Below are positions 42,318 through 51,810 of a DNA stretch of 64,000 nt, one piece after another. How positions within the stretch are numbered: the stretch's first letter is position 1; every line of letters begins with the position of its first letter. Both the position numbers and the translations under genes were made by a program. Under the pieces are notes generated by a model. It made no database searches and was not told the DNA's origin. It saw only the letters and a list, made by a program, of their open reading frames with translations. Origin of the DNA: Cytobacillus pseudoceanisediminis (GTDB lineage: Bacteria; Bacillota; Bacilli; Bacillales; Cytobacillaceae); contig NZ_CP097349.1 in the NCBI RefSeq assembly GCF_023516215.1, positions 2,232,001-2,296,000 of the forward strand, written 5' to 3'.

Positions 42318-43322
42318 TTATTTAACGGCTGTTTTTTCTGCTTCTTTTTCAACAGCTTCCTTAATCGTTTGAGCGACATGGTTTTCTACCATAACCCTGG
42401 TCTGTCTGACTGCACTGAATAAAGCAGTCGCATCTGAGGAACCATGAGCCTTAATAACAGGCGCCTTTAATCCGAATAATCCAGCACCGCCGTATTCCGA
42501 ATAATCCATCTTAGATTTAAGCTGGTATAAATCAGGCTTTAAGGCAGCTGCTGCCAATTTCGTTTTAAAGCTGCTGGTCAGAGCTGTTTTTAGCATTTTA
42601 AACACAGAAAGAGCAGTACCCTCAATTGTCTTTAGGACCATATTTCCGGTAAAGCCATCTGTCACTACAACATCTGCAGCTCCCTCAAGCAAATCGCGTG
42701 CTTCCACATTACCGATAAAATTGATATCAGCATTCTTCAGCAGGTCAAATGTATTTTTCGCCAGTTCATTGCCTTTTTTCTCTTCAGTTCCTATATTTAG
42801 AAGGCCCACTCTAGGATTGGAAACACCCCGGACTTTTTCTGTATATATCGATCCCATGATCGCATATTGAAGAAGATGCTCAGGTTTCGCGTCAACATTC
42901 GCCCCTACATCCAGCAAAAGGAACCCTTCCCCGCCTATCGTTGGAAGCGTAGGTGATAATGCCGGGCGTTCAATGCCATCAATCCTTCCTACCACAAAAA
43001 GGCCTGCTGCCATAAGAGCACCCGTGTTTCCTGCAGAAATGCATGCATCCGCTTTACCGTCTGAGACAAGCTGCGCTGCAAGCACCATTGATGCATTTTT
43101 CTTTCTGCGCACAGCCCTCACTGGTTCATCATCCGGCAAGATGACTTCATCTGTATGTAAGATCTCAATCCGCTCGTTTGAAGTAAGGTATTCCTTTATT
43201 TTTGACTCATCGCCAACAAGAGTAATGTGTATATCCTTAAACTCTGCGGCAGCTTTCATTGCGCCAAGGACAATTTCCTTCGGGGCATTGTCGCCTCCCA
43301 TTGCGTCTATGGAAATTTTCAT
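42318..43322 (-). CDS. plsX: Phosphate acyltransferase PlsX
   Basis: Converts acyl-ACP to acyl-phosphate, the first step of phosphatidic acid synthesis with PlsY. Starts [18 protein letters not shown], with the conserved [11 protein letters not shown] and [13 protein letters not shown] motifs. 334 residues, intact. Peripheral membrane protein in B. subtilis. Starts 13 bp after fapR in the same operon. Confidence 0.97.
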   Translation of the reverse strand: MKISIDAMGGDNAPKEIVLGAMKAAAEFKDIHITLVGDESKIKEYLTSNERIEILHTDEVILPDDEPVRAVRRKKNASMVLAAQLVSDGKADACISAGNTGALMAAGLFVVGRIDGIERPALSPTLPTIGGEGFLLLDVGANVDAKPEHLLQYAIMGSIYTEKVRGVSNPRVGLLNIGTEEKKGNELAKNTFDLLKNADINFIGNVEARDLLEGAADVVVTDGFTGNMVLKTIEGTALSVFKMLKTALTSSFKTKLAAAALKPDLYQLKSKMDYSEYGGAGLFGLKAPVIKAHGSSDATALFSAVRQTRVMVENHVAQTIKEAVEKEAEKTAVK

Positions 43323-43335
43323 GATGCTTCATCCT

Positions 43336-43902
43336 TTAGTGATTATTTTTTCTGAACATGTCGAATTCGCCCTTAAATACCTGTTCGTTATTCACAAAGC
43401 TATTGACTTCAACAATCGTCCTCCCGCTGTCAACATCAATTGTAAGGACCTTGGCTTTAGCTATAACACGTTCATTTAATCGCACTGGCCTTGTGAATTG
43501 AATATTGGCTTTCGCTGTCAATGCCAGTTCATCATTTATTACAGCAACTGCCAGTGAGTTGGCCTGTGCAAACAAGTGATGCCCCCGGGCTATTCCATTC
43601 CGCTTGAATACATGTTCATTTTTTACATCGAAAATGGAAATTGCCGTTTTATCCAATTCTATATCTATTATTTCACCGATTATTTCTTCTATGGGTAAAG
43701 ATCGGACTTCATCCTCGAAAGTTTTTTCAGCAACATGCTTGATTCTTTCCCGCAATTCCGGAATAGATAATTCCAGGCGGTCGAGCCTTATTGTCTGGAC
43801 GCTGACAGTGAACTTTTCTGCAAGTTCCTCGTCCGTGACAAATGGATTTTCTTTTATTGTGTCCGTTAATAAATGCTGGCGTTCTTTTTTATTTCTTTTC
43901 AT
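43336..43902 (-). CDS. fapR: Malonyl-CoA-responsive repressor of lipid synthesis FapR
   Basis: 188 residues from the ATG at 43902 ([16 protein letters not shown]). An N-terminal helix-turn-helix ([20 protein letters not shown]) is joined to a hot-dog thioesterase-like domain ([18 protein letters not shown]) that binds malonyl-CoA and releases the DNA. A clear FapR operator overlaps the start of its own promoter, so the operon is autoregulated. Same length as B. subtilis FapR. Intact. Confidence 0.97.
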   Translation of the reverse strand: MKRNKKERQHLLTDTIKENPFVTDEELAEKFTVSVQTIRLDRLELSIPELRERIKHVAEKTFEDEVRSLPIEEIIGEIIDIELDKTAISIFDVKNEHVFKRNGIARGHHLFAQANSLAVAVINDELALTAKANIQFTRPVRLNERVIAKAKVLTIDVDSGRTIVEVNSFVNNEQVFKGEFDMFRKNNH

Positions 43903-43924
43903 TAAAAATCCCACCGTCCGAGAT

Positions 43925-43943
43925 ATTAAGACTAGGTACTAAT
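43925..43943 (-). promoter_or_regulatory. FapR operator
   Basis: Minus strand ATTAGTACCTAGTCTTAAT matches the known Bacillus FapR box (an inverted ATTAGTACC-type repeat) at all but two positions. It lies directly downstream of the -10 box, so bound FapR would block transcription start. Confidence 0.85.
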
Positions 43944-43946
43944 AGT

Positions 43947-43975
43947 AGTATATAATCAAAAAAAGCAGATTGCAA
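43947..43975 (-). promoter_or_regulatory. Sigma-A promoter of the fapR operon
   Basis: Minus strand: TTGCAA at 43970-43975, a 17-base spacer, TATACT at 43947-43952 (5 of 6). The -35 box lies inside the 3' arm of the recG terminator stem. Confidence 0.7.
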
Positions 43976-43999
43976 GGAAGAACTTTTCTGCAATCTGCT
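43957..43999 (-). terminator. Terminator of yloU-yloV-recG
   Basis: A perfect 11-bp stem AGCAGATTGCA / TGCAATCTGCT (minus strand) with a 14-base loop is followed by T-rich sequence. It overlaps the fapR promoter. Confidence 0.9.
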
Positions 44000-44038
44000 T
44001 TAAGTGTGATTGAATATTTGTTTAGCTTACATATTCTG

Positions 44039-44148
44039 TCCGTTGATTTCCGCTGGGAGGAACAGGAGCCTCCTCAGCCAGCACCGCACGAAGGAAATGC
44101 GAGAACATTTTTCGAAGATCAAGCTCCCTCCACTCCAATCAGCTCAGC
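44039..44148 (+). repeat. Modular intergenic repeat, copy D
   Basis: TCCGTTGATTTCCGCTGGGAGG, AGGAGCCTCCTCAGC, CACCGCACGAAGGAAATGCG, ATTTTTCGAAGATCAAG and CTCCACTCCAATCAGCTCAG. Compared with copy A the middle CCCGCAGGAA block is missing. Lies between recG and its terminator. Confidence 0.82.
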
Positions 44149-44165
44149 GTGTGACATTCGATCCT

Positions 44166-46212
44166 TTAGTCCAGTTTTTCCCCTTCCAGCACTCCTGTTT
44201 CCTTTAAATAATTTCTCAAAGGCAGGTACTCATCTGAATGCCAGAATTCATGGGATTCAACAAGAGAAGCTGCATCGTTTCTGGCGGTTTCGAGAGCGCG
44301 GTAATCATGGACCATATCGGCGACTTTAAATTCCGGGAGCCCGCTTTGTTTTTCCGAAAAAGTCCCCAGGTCCCCTCAGCTCAAGGTCCTTTTCACTTAG
44401 TGCAAATCCGTCATTGGTTTCCGTCATGATTTTCATTCGTTCTTTTCCAACTTCCGATTTGGGGTCTGCTAAAAGAACACAATAAGATTGTTTATCTCCT
44501 CTCCCTACCCTGCCCCTTAATTGGTGCAGCTGTGCAAGTCCAAAGCGCTCAGCATCATAGATCACCATCATCGTTGCATTTGGGACATTTACACCCACCT
44601 CGACAACTGTAGTAGAAACAAGAATTTGAGTTTCATTTCGGCTAAAAGCCTTCATTACATTTTCTTTTTCATCTGGGTGAAGCCTGCCATGCATGAGGCC
44701 CACATCATAGCGGCCATGAAAATGATGCATCAATGTTGCATGGACATCTATAGCATTTTGAACATCCAGCTTGTCCGACTCCTCAATTAGGGGACATATC
44801 ACATATACTTGCTGGCCTGCTGAAAGCTCCTTTTCCATAAAACCAAGTACTCTATCAAGCATTTCAGGTTTTGCCCAATAAGTTTCAATCGCTTTTCGCC
44901 CTGCCGGCATTTCATCTATGATGGAAACATCCATTTCCCCAAAAACAGTAATGGCCAATGTTCTCGGGATTGGCGTGGCAGTCATAAACAGAACATCCGG
45001 ACTCTCGCCTTTTTCCCTGAGGATGCGCCGCTGCCCGACACCAAATCTATGCTGTTCATCAGTAATAACAAGCCCCAGTTTATTAAATTCCACTTCTTCC
45101 TGGATAAGTGCATGTGTGCCTATAAGAACATCAATTTCTCCATCCTTTAAATGCTGAAGAATTTCTCTTCTGCGCTTTCCTTTGACGGAGCTTGTCAGGA
45201 GTTCACATCGCAGGCCAAATGGCTCAAGCATCGTTTTTAAAGATTCCGCATGCTGCTCTGCAAGGATTTCGGTCGGCACCATTAAAGCTCCCTGGAAATC
45301 TGCTGTCCTGCTGGCAAATAGGGCGATCGCCGCAACAGCCGTTTTGCCGGAACCAACATCCCCCTGTAATAGCCTGTTCATCCGATAAGGCGATTTCATG
45401 TCAGTCAGAATCTCATTAACCACCCTTTTCTGGGCATTGGTTAAGGCAAATGGCAGAGAGTCTATAAACTCCATCAGCCTCGAAAGATCATAAGCTTGCG
45501 CAATCCCTTTAGACTGCTCTCTTTCAATCTTTCTTAGTGCCTGCATTTTTAATTGAAAATAGAAGAATTCTTCATAAACAAATCGCCGTCTTCCCTGTTT
45601 AAGTTCCTGATCATTGGCAGGAAAATGGAGCGATCTCATAGCATCTCGCCTATCCAAAAGCCTATATTGCAAAAGATATTTTTCAGGCAAAGTTTCTGAT
45701 ATCTCATTTCCATACTGTGAAAAAGCCAGTTTTATAAAACGTCTGATTCCCTTGACAGTGATATTTCCTTTCACAGCGTAAACAGGCTCAAAATCCTTGT
45801 TACTGGAGGCACTCCCTATTTTTAATTCATTGGCTGTTATGATCTGGCGGTGCTGGTCCCATTTGCCTGTCACTGTCACAGTTTCGTTCAATGTAATTTT
45901 ATTCTTTAAATATGGCTGATTAAACATGACCACTTGTATCAGATATCTGCCTACAAGAACTCTCACAGTCAGCCTGGACCGTTTCCTTCCATAATAGGCG
46001 AGTGAAGGTTCACTGTGGATCCTTCCTTCCACAGTTACTCTTTCATCATGCTTAATCTCTTCCAGATCCTTGAGCCTGTAATCCTCATATCTATATGGGA
46101 AATATTCAAGCAAATCTTTTACAGTGTTTATGTTCATTTCAGCAAGTGATACTGCTGTTTCCTCCCCGATGCCTTTAACAGCTGTAACAGACTGATTATA
46201 ATTTGGATTCAC
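44166..46212 (-). CDS. recG: ATP-dependent DNA helicase RecG, frame broken near the C-terminus
   Basis: Branch-migration helicase that remodels stalled forks. The N-terminal wedge (OB fold), Walker A GDVGSGKT, DEQH box, and helicase motif QLRGRVGRG are all present. After LRGPGDFFGK the frame is lost in the A5/T5 run at 44349-44353; correction (one base removed or two added) restores KQSGLPEFKVADMVHDYRAL and a stop at 44166, giving about 681 residues as in B. subtilis. The GTG start lacks a strong ribosome binding site, so its exact position is uncertain. sdaAB/sdaAA, its usual upstream neighbours, are absent. Confidence 0.92.
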
Positions 46213-46412
46213 GTTTATTGAACGGCTGCCAAATATATTTTCTCAAGGCAGTCCGCCACCCCTCCCTGCTCAATTACTTTTAACTGCAGGCTTATACAGC
46301 GCCTGCTTTATAACTAGCACACTATAATCTAAATAGGCAAGTAAGCAATCTTTAACCAAATAAATTAATATTTCCGAAGTTCACTAAAATGTAATCGTTT
46401 TAAATGGACAAA

Positions 46413-46433
46413 AGCGAAGGCTGGGCCCTCGCT
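46413..46433 (-). terminator. Terminator of yloU-yloV
   Basis: Minus strand AGCGAGGG / CCTTCGCT (8 bp, one G-U) with a 5-base loop, followed by TTTTGTCC. It lies 12 bases past the yloV stop. If efficient, recG would need its own promoter in the 230-bp gap, which otherwise shows nothing. Confidence 0.7.
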
Positions 46434-46444
46434 TTTTTTATTGT

Positions 46445-48121
46445 TTATTCGATTGAAAATATAAAAGAGTATAGCGGCTGTTTGCCATCATGCACTTCGA
46501 CTTCAACATCTTCATACTTATCTTCAATATAGCTGATAAGTGAATCCACTTCCTCTTCTGCCGCATCTTCACCTTTTAATACGGTTAGGATCTCAGAGTC
46601 TTCATCAATCATTCCATCGAGAAGATCTTTGGCAGCCTGCACTCTATCCTTGTTCTTGACAACAATTTTCCCATCTGAGATGCCCATAAAATCATCTTTT
46701 TCAATTTCGAGGCCATCGATGCTTGTATCACGGACAGCAAATGTAATTTGGCCTGTCTTCACATGCTGAAGGGCATCTGTCATGCCTTCTTCATTTTCTG
46801 CGAGTCCGGCACTTGGATTAAAAGCAAGCAGGGCAGCCATTCCCTGAGGGACGGTCTTGGAAGGAACAACTACTGCTTCTTCTTCAGTCACTTCTGCAGC
46901 CTGCTGTGCAGCCATGATGATATTTTTATTGTTTGGCAAAATGATTACTTTCTTGGCATTCACTTCTTTGATGGCCTTTACAATATCTTCCGTACTAGGA
47001 TTCATCGTCTGGCCGCCCTCAATGACTGCATGTGCTCCGATGCTTCGGAAAAGATCCGCAATCCCGCTGCCCATTGATACTGTAACGATTCCGTATTCCT
47101 GCTTTTCCTTTGGCTTAGCTTCAGCTGCCAATGGTGTAGGAACGTCATCAATCAAATTGGTGTGCTGCTGGCGCATGTTTTCAATCTTCATATTGATTAA
47201 GCTCCCATAGCGCTGTCCGTATGTCAGGCAATCTCCTGGCTGTTCAGAGTGGATATGTACTTTTACAAGCTGTTCATCCGCAATCACAAGAAGCGAGTCG
47301 CCATATTTGCTTAAGTCCTGGCGGAACTTGTCTTCTGAAAAAGGATTAGCAGATAGCTTTTCAGTTTCGAACTTGACCATAAACTCTGTGCAATAACCAA
47401 ATTCAATATCTTCAGTGTTCATAAAACTATGAACATTTTTATGGTGTTCTGCGTTAACCAGGTCATCCATCTTTGGAAGGGCTGCTGGTGTATCAGGAAG
47501 TTTTTCGCCCTTGAGCTCTGCAAGGAATCCTTCATATACAAAAACAAGACCCTGCCCGCCGCTGTCTACAACCCCAACTTCTTTTAAGACAGGAAGAAGA
47601 TCCGGAGTCCGGTTTAAAGAAGCCCGTGCTTCTTTTAACACTTCCTCCATAATCACTACGATATCATCTTCATTTTTTGCAGCCTGCACCGCTTTTTTAG
47701 CGGAATCTTTAGCAACGGTTAAAATTGTTCCTTCAACCGGCTTCATAACAGCTTTATAAGCAGTTTCTACACCTGAATTCAAAGCATCAGCAAACTCTTT
47801 GCCATTGATGGAAGATTTCTGTTCAATATGCTTTGAGAAGCCTCGGAACAGCTGGGAGAGAATTACTCCAGAGTTCCCGCGGGCCCCCATCAGCAAACCT
47901 TTAGAAAGAGCAGAGCCCACCTTCCCAATATGTTCCTGAATATTAGCTTTTACTTCCTTTGCACCGGAAGTCATTGACAAATTCATGTTCGTTCCTGTGT
48001 CTCCATCAGGAACAGGGAAAACATTTAACGCATCCACTAATTTTGCATTAGCAGATAAATGGTTCGCTCCTTGTATGACCATTTCGGCAAAAAGCTTCCC
48101 ATCTAAATCTCTTTTTGACAC
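46445..48121 (-). CDS. fakA: YloV, DhaL-domain protein related to fatty acid kinase FakA
   Basis: 558 residues, intact. The N-terminal DhaL-type kinase domain carries the metal/ATP motif PVPDGDTGTNMNLSM and GARGNSGVILSQ; a middle domain and a C-terminal domain follow. In S. aureus FakA phosphorylates fatty acids held by FakB (DegV) proteins. A role in recycling exogenous fatty acids fits the nearby fapR operon. Downstream of yloU as in B. subtilis; function inferred from family. Confidence 0.93.
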   Translation of the reverse strand: MSKRDLDGKLFAEMVIQGANHLSANAKLVDALNVFPVPDGDTGTNMNLSMTSGAKEVKANIQEHIGKVGSALSKGLLMGARGNSGVILSQLFRGFSKHIEQKSSINGKEFADALNSGVETAYKAVMKPVEGTILTVAKDSAKKAVQAAKNEDDIVVIMEEVLKEARASLNRTPDLLPVLKEVGVVDSGGQGLVFVYEGFLAELKGEKLPDTPAALPKMDDLVNAEHHKNVHSFMNTEDIEFGYCTEFMVKFETEKLSANPFSEDKFRQDLSKYGDSLLVIADEQLVKVHIHSEQPGDCLTYGQRYGSLINMKIENMRQQHTNLIDDVPTPLAAEAKPKEKQEYGIVTVSMGSGIADLFRSIGAHAVIEGGQTMNPSTEDIVKAIKEVNAKKVIILPNNKNIIMAAQQAAEVTEEEAVVVPSKTVPQGMAALLAFNPSAGLAENEEGMTDALQHVKTGQITFAVRDTSIDGLEIEKDDFMGISDGKIVVKNKDRVQAAKDLLDGMIDEDSEILTVLKGEDAAEEEVDSLISYIEDKYEDVEVEVHDGKQPLYSFIFSIE

Positions 48122-48137
48122 AAGTCTTTCCTCCTCA

Positions 48138-48500
48138 CTACGGGTTCGTTACACGAACTCCCTGAACGTAAATATTAACCGAGTCCGTACTTAGCCCAAC
48201 TGTTTTATCAAGGGTGTATTTCACTTTAGATTGCACATTGTGGGCAACCTCGGAAATTTTCGTTCCGTAACTTACAATAATATACATATCGATATGTACT
48301 TCATCTTCTTCCTGGCGTACAATAACACCGCGGGTAAAATTCTCTTTTCGAAGTATATCTGTAAGGCCATCTTTAATTTGATTTTTAGAGGCCATCCCTA
48401 CGATGCCGTAGCAGTCAACTGCTGCTCCGCCTGCGATTGTTGCAATTACGTCATTAGAGATATCAATTTGCCCGAAATTCGTTTTTAATTCGATGGACAT
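48138..48500 (-). CDS. yloU: Asp23/YloU-family envelope stress protein
   Basis: 120 residues, single Asp23 domain (VIATIAGGAAVDCYGIVGMA, IVSYGTKISEVAHNVQ). Asp23 proteins are small, abundant and membrane-proximal in Gram-positives; the exact role is not settled. It lies 16 bp upstream of yloV and is probably co-transcribed. Divergent from rpmB. Confidence 0.94.
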   Translation of the reverse strand: MSIELKTNFGQIDISNDVIATIAGGAAVDCYGIVGMASKNQIKDGLTDILRKENFTRGVIVRQEEDEVHIDMYIIVSYGTKISEVAHNVQSKVKYTLDKTVGLSTDSVNIYVQGVRVTNP

Positions 48501-48948
48501 GGTTCGTTCCCCCTTTGGAAATTGCTTTTAATAAAAGCTTCTTCAAGCGCTCCCGCTTTACGGAAACGCTGGCGTTCCCCCTTAATTGTAAAATGGAGGC
48601 AAGCTTGCTGTTAAAGGAGAATGCATCCTTTTCAGCTGGGCAGCGATCTTTCTAACTCCAAAGCTTTATGCATACCTTATGATATTTTACTATATGGGCT
48701 GTAATATTGAAAGCCATACTTCCCCATCCCTATTATAGCTCATGTTCCATACCCCTATGTCAAGGAAATTTTCTTGAAAGCAAACTATTGCAATCAGAAG
48801 GGTTGTATGATAAATTATTAAAGTATCTTTTAATGTCGAGATCCGAAACGGAATTCCTCATTAATTCAGATGGATGAATCTGACTATTGCAAATGAAAGC
48901 ATTGAAAAATAGTTTCAGCTTATGCTTTTAGTAAGGAGGGAAACATAC
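48501..48948. other. Divergent regulatory region between yloU and rpmB
   Basis: No gene is seen in this 448-bp stretch. It contains a candidate yloU promoter (48732-48763), a weak candidate rpmB promoter on the plus strand (TTGCAA at 48788, TAAATT at 48811, 17-base spacer), a short imperfect inverted repeat (GGAAACGC / GCGTTCC at 48562-48577) and the rpmB ribosome binding site. Confidence 0.5.
48732..48763 (-). promoter_or_regulatory. Candidate yloU promoter with long spacer
   Basis: Minus strand: perfect TTGACA (48758-48763) and perfect TATAAT (48732-48737), but 20 bases apart instead of 17. Either an unusual promoter or only one box is real. Confidence 0.4.
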
Positions 48949-49137
48949 ATGCCACGCAAATGTGTTGTAACTGGTAAAAAAACAACTTCAGGTAACGCAC
49001 GTTCTCACGCGATGAACGCTAACAAGCGTACTTGGGGTGCTAACCTTCAAAAGGTACGTATTCTTGTAGACGGTAAACCTAAACGTGTTTGGGTATCTGC
49101 AAGAGCACTTAAATCAGGTAAAGTTGAGCGCGTTTAA
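48949..49137 (+). CDS. rpmB: 50S ribosomal protein L28
   Basis: 62 residues from the ATG at 48949 ([20 protein letters not shown]), with AAGGAGGG upstream; an earlier in-frame codon at 48922 would include that site. The only plus-strand gene in the window, as in B. subtilis. It has a single N-terminal cysteine, not the zinc-ribbon pair of some L28 forms. Followed by its own terminator. Confidence 0.98.
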   Translation: MPRKCVVTGKKTTSGNARSHAMNANKRTWGANLQKVRILVDGKPKRVWVSARALKSGKVERV

Positions 49138-49146
49138 TCTGCTCAG

Positions 49147-49175
49147 GGACATCCTTTTAGGATGTCCTTTTTATT
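49147..49175 (+). terminator. Terminator of rpmB
   Basis: Perfect 8-bp stem GGACATCC / GGATGTCC with a 5-base loop, followed by TTTTTATTTT. Confidence 0.95.
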
Positions 49176-49216
49176 TTCCTTTTTATAATCCACTATTCAT
49201 TCTCCCCCATTGAATC

Positions 49217-49246
49217 AAAAAATAAAAGCACCCCAGAGAGGTGCCC
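49217..49246 (-). terminator. Terminator of spoVM
   Basis: Minus strand GGGCACC / GGGGTGC stem with a short loop, followed by TTTTATTTTTT. It lies about 40 bases after the spoVM stop codon. Confidence 0.85.
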
Positions 49247-49283
49247 AGTTTTTAATGCTATTTTCTTTTTCATTTATGGGAGT

Positions 49284-49364
49284 TTACCCCTTTTTGAAGG
49301 TCCCTAACATGGCACGCACAATGCCCCCTAAAAATTTAGGAAGTTTGATTGTATAAAATCTCAT
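49284..49364 (-). CDS. spoVM: Stage V sporulation protein M
   Basis: A 26-residue amphipathic peptide, MRFYTIKLPKFLGGIVRAML followed by GTFKKG. SpoVM recognises the convex forespore membrane and anchors SpoIVA to start coat and cortex assembly. The B. subtilis peptide is the same length and nearly identical, including Pro9. The AGGAGG ribosome binding site lies ten bases upstream. It sits between rpmB and thiN, the conserved position. A sporulation sigma-E promoter would be expected upstream, but I could not pick one out. Confidence 0.95.
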   Translation of the reverse strand: MRFYTIKLPKFLGGIVRAMLGTFKKG

Positions 49365-49541
49365 TACTCGTGTCCCTCCTCACGATCTTACGCATCCATT
49401 CTGTCCTTAAATCGTCTTTACCATCTTATTCAAATAACGAAAGATGAGTACTCATGATTACAAAAAATGATCAGAAAGCAATTCATGCCAGCACTCATAT
49501 CCAGATTCCCAGCACCTTGCAGGGCAGTACTGGCCCGGCTC

Positions 49542-50189
49542 TTAATCCTTGCTTCTTACAACCATTAATATGCCTTCAGTAAAAGAAAAAGTACCACAAT
49601 CATCAATAAGTTCATTGCTGATACAAAGAGTAGAACCGGCAGAGACGGTCCGATCTGTGAGCGGATACTTGAAATTTCTTAATGTGAGGCCCTTAATTTC
49701 CATTGTGATCGGGACAAAAGAAATGTATTTGAAATTTGGATTTTGCTTTATGGTGTATTCACCTGGAGCTTTAATATTAATCTTATTTTTTTTGTCAATA
49801 ATTTCGACAGGAACAAAGTTTCCTTCAAGTACAGGCTTTATTAACAGCTGAATATTTGCAAATAAGTGGTCAAGCCGGCCGCCTGTGGCGCCAAACAGAC
49901 GGATTTTCTCAGGATTTTGTTCCAGTGCCCAATTCAGGGCAAGCTCCATGTCGGTTTCGTCTTTCTCCGGCTTGAACCTGTTCAGCTCTTTTACTTTTTC
50001 TTCAATGATTAATAGTTCTTCATTTGACACAGAATCAAAATCGCCAAATGCCATTTTCGGCTGCATGCCATTTTGAATGAGTGTAAGCACTCCTCTATCT
50101 ACCCCGACCCAATTGTCACCGGCATTACTGAATGAAGACAGTTCAGGCAGCAAATCCTCAGGGCCGCCAGCTAAAATATTTATAATCAT
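49542..50189 (-). CDS. thiN: Thiamine pyrophosphokinase
   Basis: Converts thiamine to thiamine diphosphate. MIINILAGGPEDLLPEL at the start, FGDFDSVSNEEL and GATGGRLDHLFANI mark the active site. Start ATG at 50189 (215 residues) with GGAG nine bases upstream; a TTG at 50204 would include that site. Follows rpe, from which it is separated by a terminator-like hairpin. Confidence 0.95.
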   Translation of the reverse strand: MIINILAGGPEDLLPELSSFSNAGDNWVGVDRGVLTLIQNGMQPKMAFGDFDSVSNEELLIIEEKVKELNRFKPEKDETDMELALNWALEQNPEKIRLFGATGGRLDHLFANIQLLIKPVLEGNFVPVEIIDKKNKINIKAPGEYTIKQNPNFKYISFVPITMEIKGLTLRNFKYPLTDRTVSAGSTLCISNELIDDCGTFSFTEGILMVVRSKD

Positions 50190-50231
50190 TTCATATTGCT
50201 CCAATCATGATATATATCTTATATTATAAAA

Positions 50232-50257
50232 AGCCAGCTCTATTCAAGCTGGCTCTT
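50232..50257 (-). terminator. Hairpin between rpe and thiN
   Basis: Perfect AGCCAGCT / AGCTGGCT stem with a 7-base loop, followed on the minus strand by T5. It begins at the rpe stop codon and may partly end the long gmk-to-rpe transcript. Confidence 0.85.
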
Positions 50258-50259
50258 TT

Positions 50260-50910
50260 TTATTTCGAACCTTTTAAAGCAGCAATCGCCACGGCTCTGT
50301 CTTTCTGATTATAAATTGCCGACCCGGCAACAAGCACATTCGCTCCAGCTTCAATGCACAATTGTGCTGTTTCTTCATTCACTCCGCCGTCCACTTCAAT
50401 TTCAATATTTAGACCTTTTGCGTCAGCCATTTCCTTAACCGCCTTAATCTTAGGAAGAACGCCAGGGATGAACTTTTGTCCTCCAAAACCAGGATTAACA
50501 GTCATAAGCAATACCATATCAATATCATCAATAATATGCTCAATCATATTAACTGGTGTAGCCGGGTTAAGAACCACTCCTGCCTTGACCCCGAATGATT
50601 TAATAAAATGAATCGTTCTGTGAAGGTGTTTGCATGCTTCTGCATGTACAGTGATATAATCTGCCCCCGCATTAGCAAATGCCTCAATGTAGTTATCCGG
50701 ATTTTCTATCATCAAATGAACATCCAGGGGCAGCTTTGTCACAGGACGGATTGCATCAACAATTAATGGACCAATTGTAATATTCGGTACAAAATGGCCG
50801 TCCATTACATCGACATGAATATAATCAGCTCCGCCGCGCTCTACATCTTTAATCTCTTCTCCCAATTTGGAAAAATCTGCCGATAAAATCGAAGGTGCGA
50901 TTTTTACCAT
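50260..50910 (-). CDS. rpe: Ribulose-phosphate 3-epimerase
   Basis: TIM-barrel epimerase of the pentose phosphate pathway. [33 protein letters not shown] and [14 protein letters not shown] are the classic motifs; the last encloses a catalytic Asp-bearing barrel strand pair with VDGGVNEET. 216 residues, intact. Begins four bases after rsgA. Confidence 0.97.
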   Translation of the reverse strand: MVKIAPSILSADFSKLGEEIKDVERGGADYIHVDVMDGHFVPNITIGPLIVDAIRPVTKLPLDVHLMIENPDNYIEAFANAGADYITVHAEACKHLHRTIHFIKSFGVKAGVVLNPATPVNMIEHIIDDIDMVLLMTVNPGFGGQKFIPGVLPKIKAVKEMADAKGLNIEIEVDGGVNEETAQLCIEAGANVLVAGSAIYNQKDRAVAIAALKGSK

Positions 50911-50913
50911 GAA

Positions 50914-51795
50914 TTAATACCTCGGCTTTCTATCTTTTATTTCCTGCAGAAAGGTTTTGTAGTGTTCGTATCTGTAGGAAGGAATTTCACCGTTTTCACT
51001 GGCGGCCTTTACAGCGCATTTCGGTTCTGCCATGTGCAGGCAGCCTCTAAATTTGCATTGATCGCTTTTCTCCTGAATTTCCGGAAAGCAATAATTCAGA
51101 TCCTCCAATTCGATATCTGTAAATTCAAGGGAGCTGAATCCCGGGGTATCAGCAACAAGCCCTTTCCCAACCTCTATCAGTTCTACATGCCTGGTTGTAT
51201 GCTTTCCCCTGCCCAAATGTGAAGAAATATCATTTGTTTTCAGCTCTAAATCTGGTCTTAATACATTTAACAAAGATGATTTCCCCACACCTGACTGTCC
51301 TGCAAAAACGGAGATCTCGCCTTCCAGATATGGCATTAAGTCTTTAACGCCTTCTTCTGTTTCGGAGGAAGTCAGCAAAACATCATAGCCGGCTTTGCGG
51401 TAATCTGATGCATATTGCTGGATTTCCTTATACCCATGTTCGTCTGTCAGATCTATTTTAGTAATGCAGATGATTGGCTTTATACGATTGAATTCAACCA
51501 GCACCAGGAAACGATCTAATAGAGAGGTGCTGAAGCCCGGTTCAACAGCTGAAAACACTAGAATGGCCTGATCAACATTTGCAATTGGCGGACGGATCAA
51601 CTCATTTTTCCGTTCTTTTACTTCTAAGATGTATCCTTCTGTAATACTTTCTGCCTGAAACACGACTTCATCACCGACCAGCGGGTTAACCTTATTTTTC
51701 CGGAAAACTCCGCGGCCTCGGCACTGAATGATTTCATCTCCGCTAAAAACATAATAAAACCCGGCTAAGGCTTTAATAATTTTGCCCTCAGGCAT
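50914..51795 (-). CDS. rsgA: Ribosome small-subunit GTPase RsgA (CpgA)
   Basis: Circularly permuted GTPase for 30S maturation. An N-terminal OB fold is followed by G4 ITKID, G1 GQSGVGKSS, G3 DTPGFSS, and a zinc-binding C-terminal domain (CKFRGCLHMAEPKC). 293 residues, intact. In B. subtilis it is a substrate of PrkC, whose gene is directly upstream. Confidence 0.97.
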   Translation of the reverse strand: MPEGKIIKALAGFYYVFSGDEIIQCRGRGVFRKNKVNPLVGDEVVFQAESITEGYILEVKERKNELIRPPIANVDQAILVFSAVEPGFSTSLLDRFLVLVEFNRIKPIICITKIDLTDEHGYKEIQQYASDYRKAGYDVLLTSSETEEGVKDLMPYLEGEISVFAGQSGVGKSSLLNVLRPDLELKTNDISSHLGRGKHTTRHVELIEVGKGLVADTPGFSSLEFTDIELEDLNYCFPEIQEKSDQCKFRGCLHMAEPKCAVKAASENGEIPSYRYEHYKTFLQEIKDRKPRY

Positions 51796-51810
51796 AGCAA
51801 CACTCCTTGC

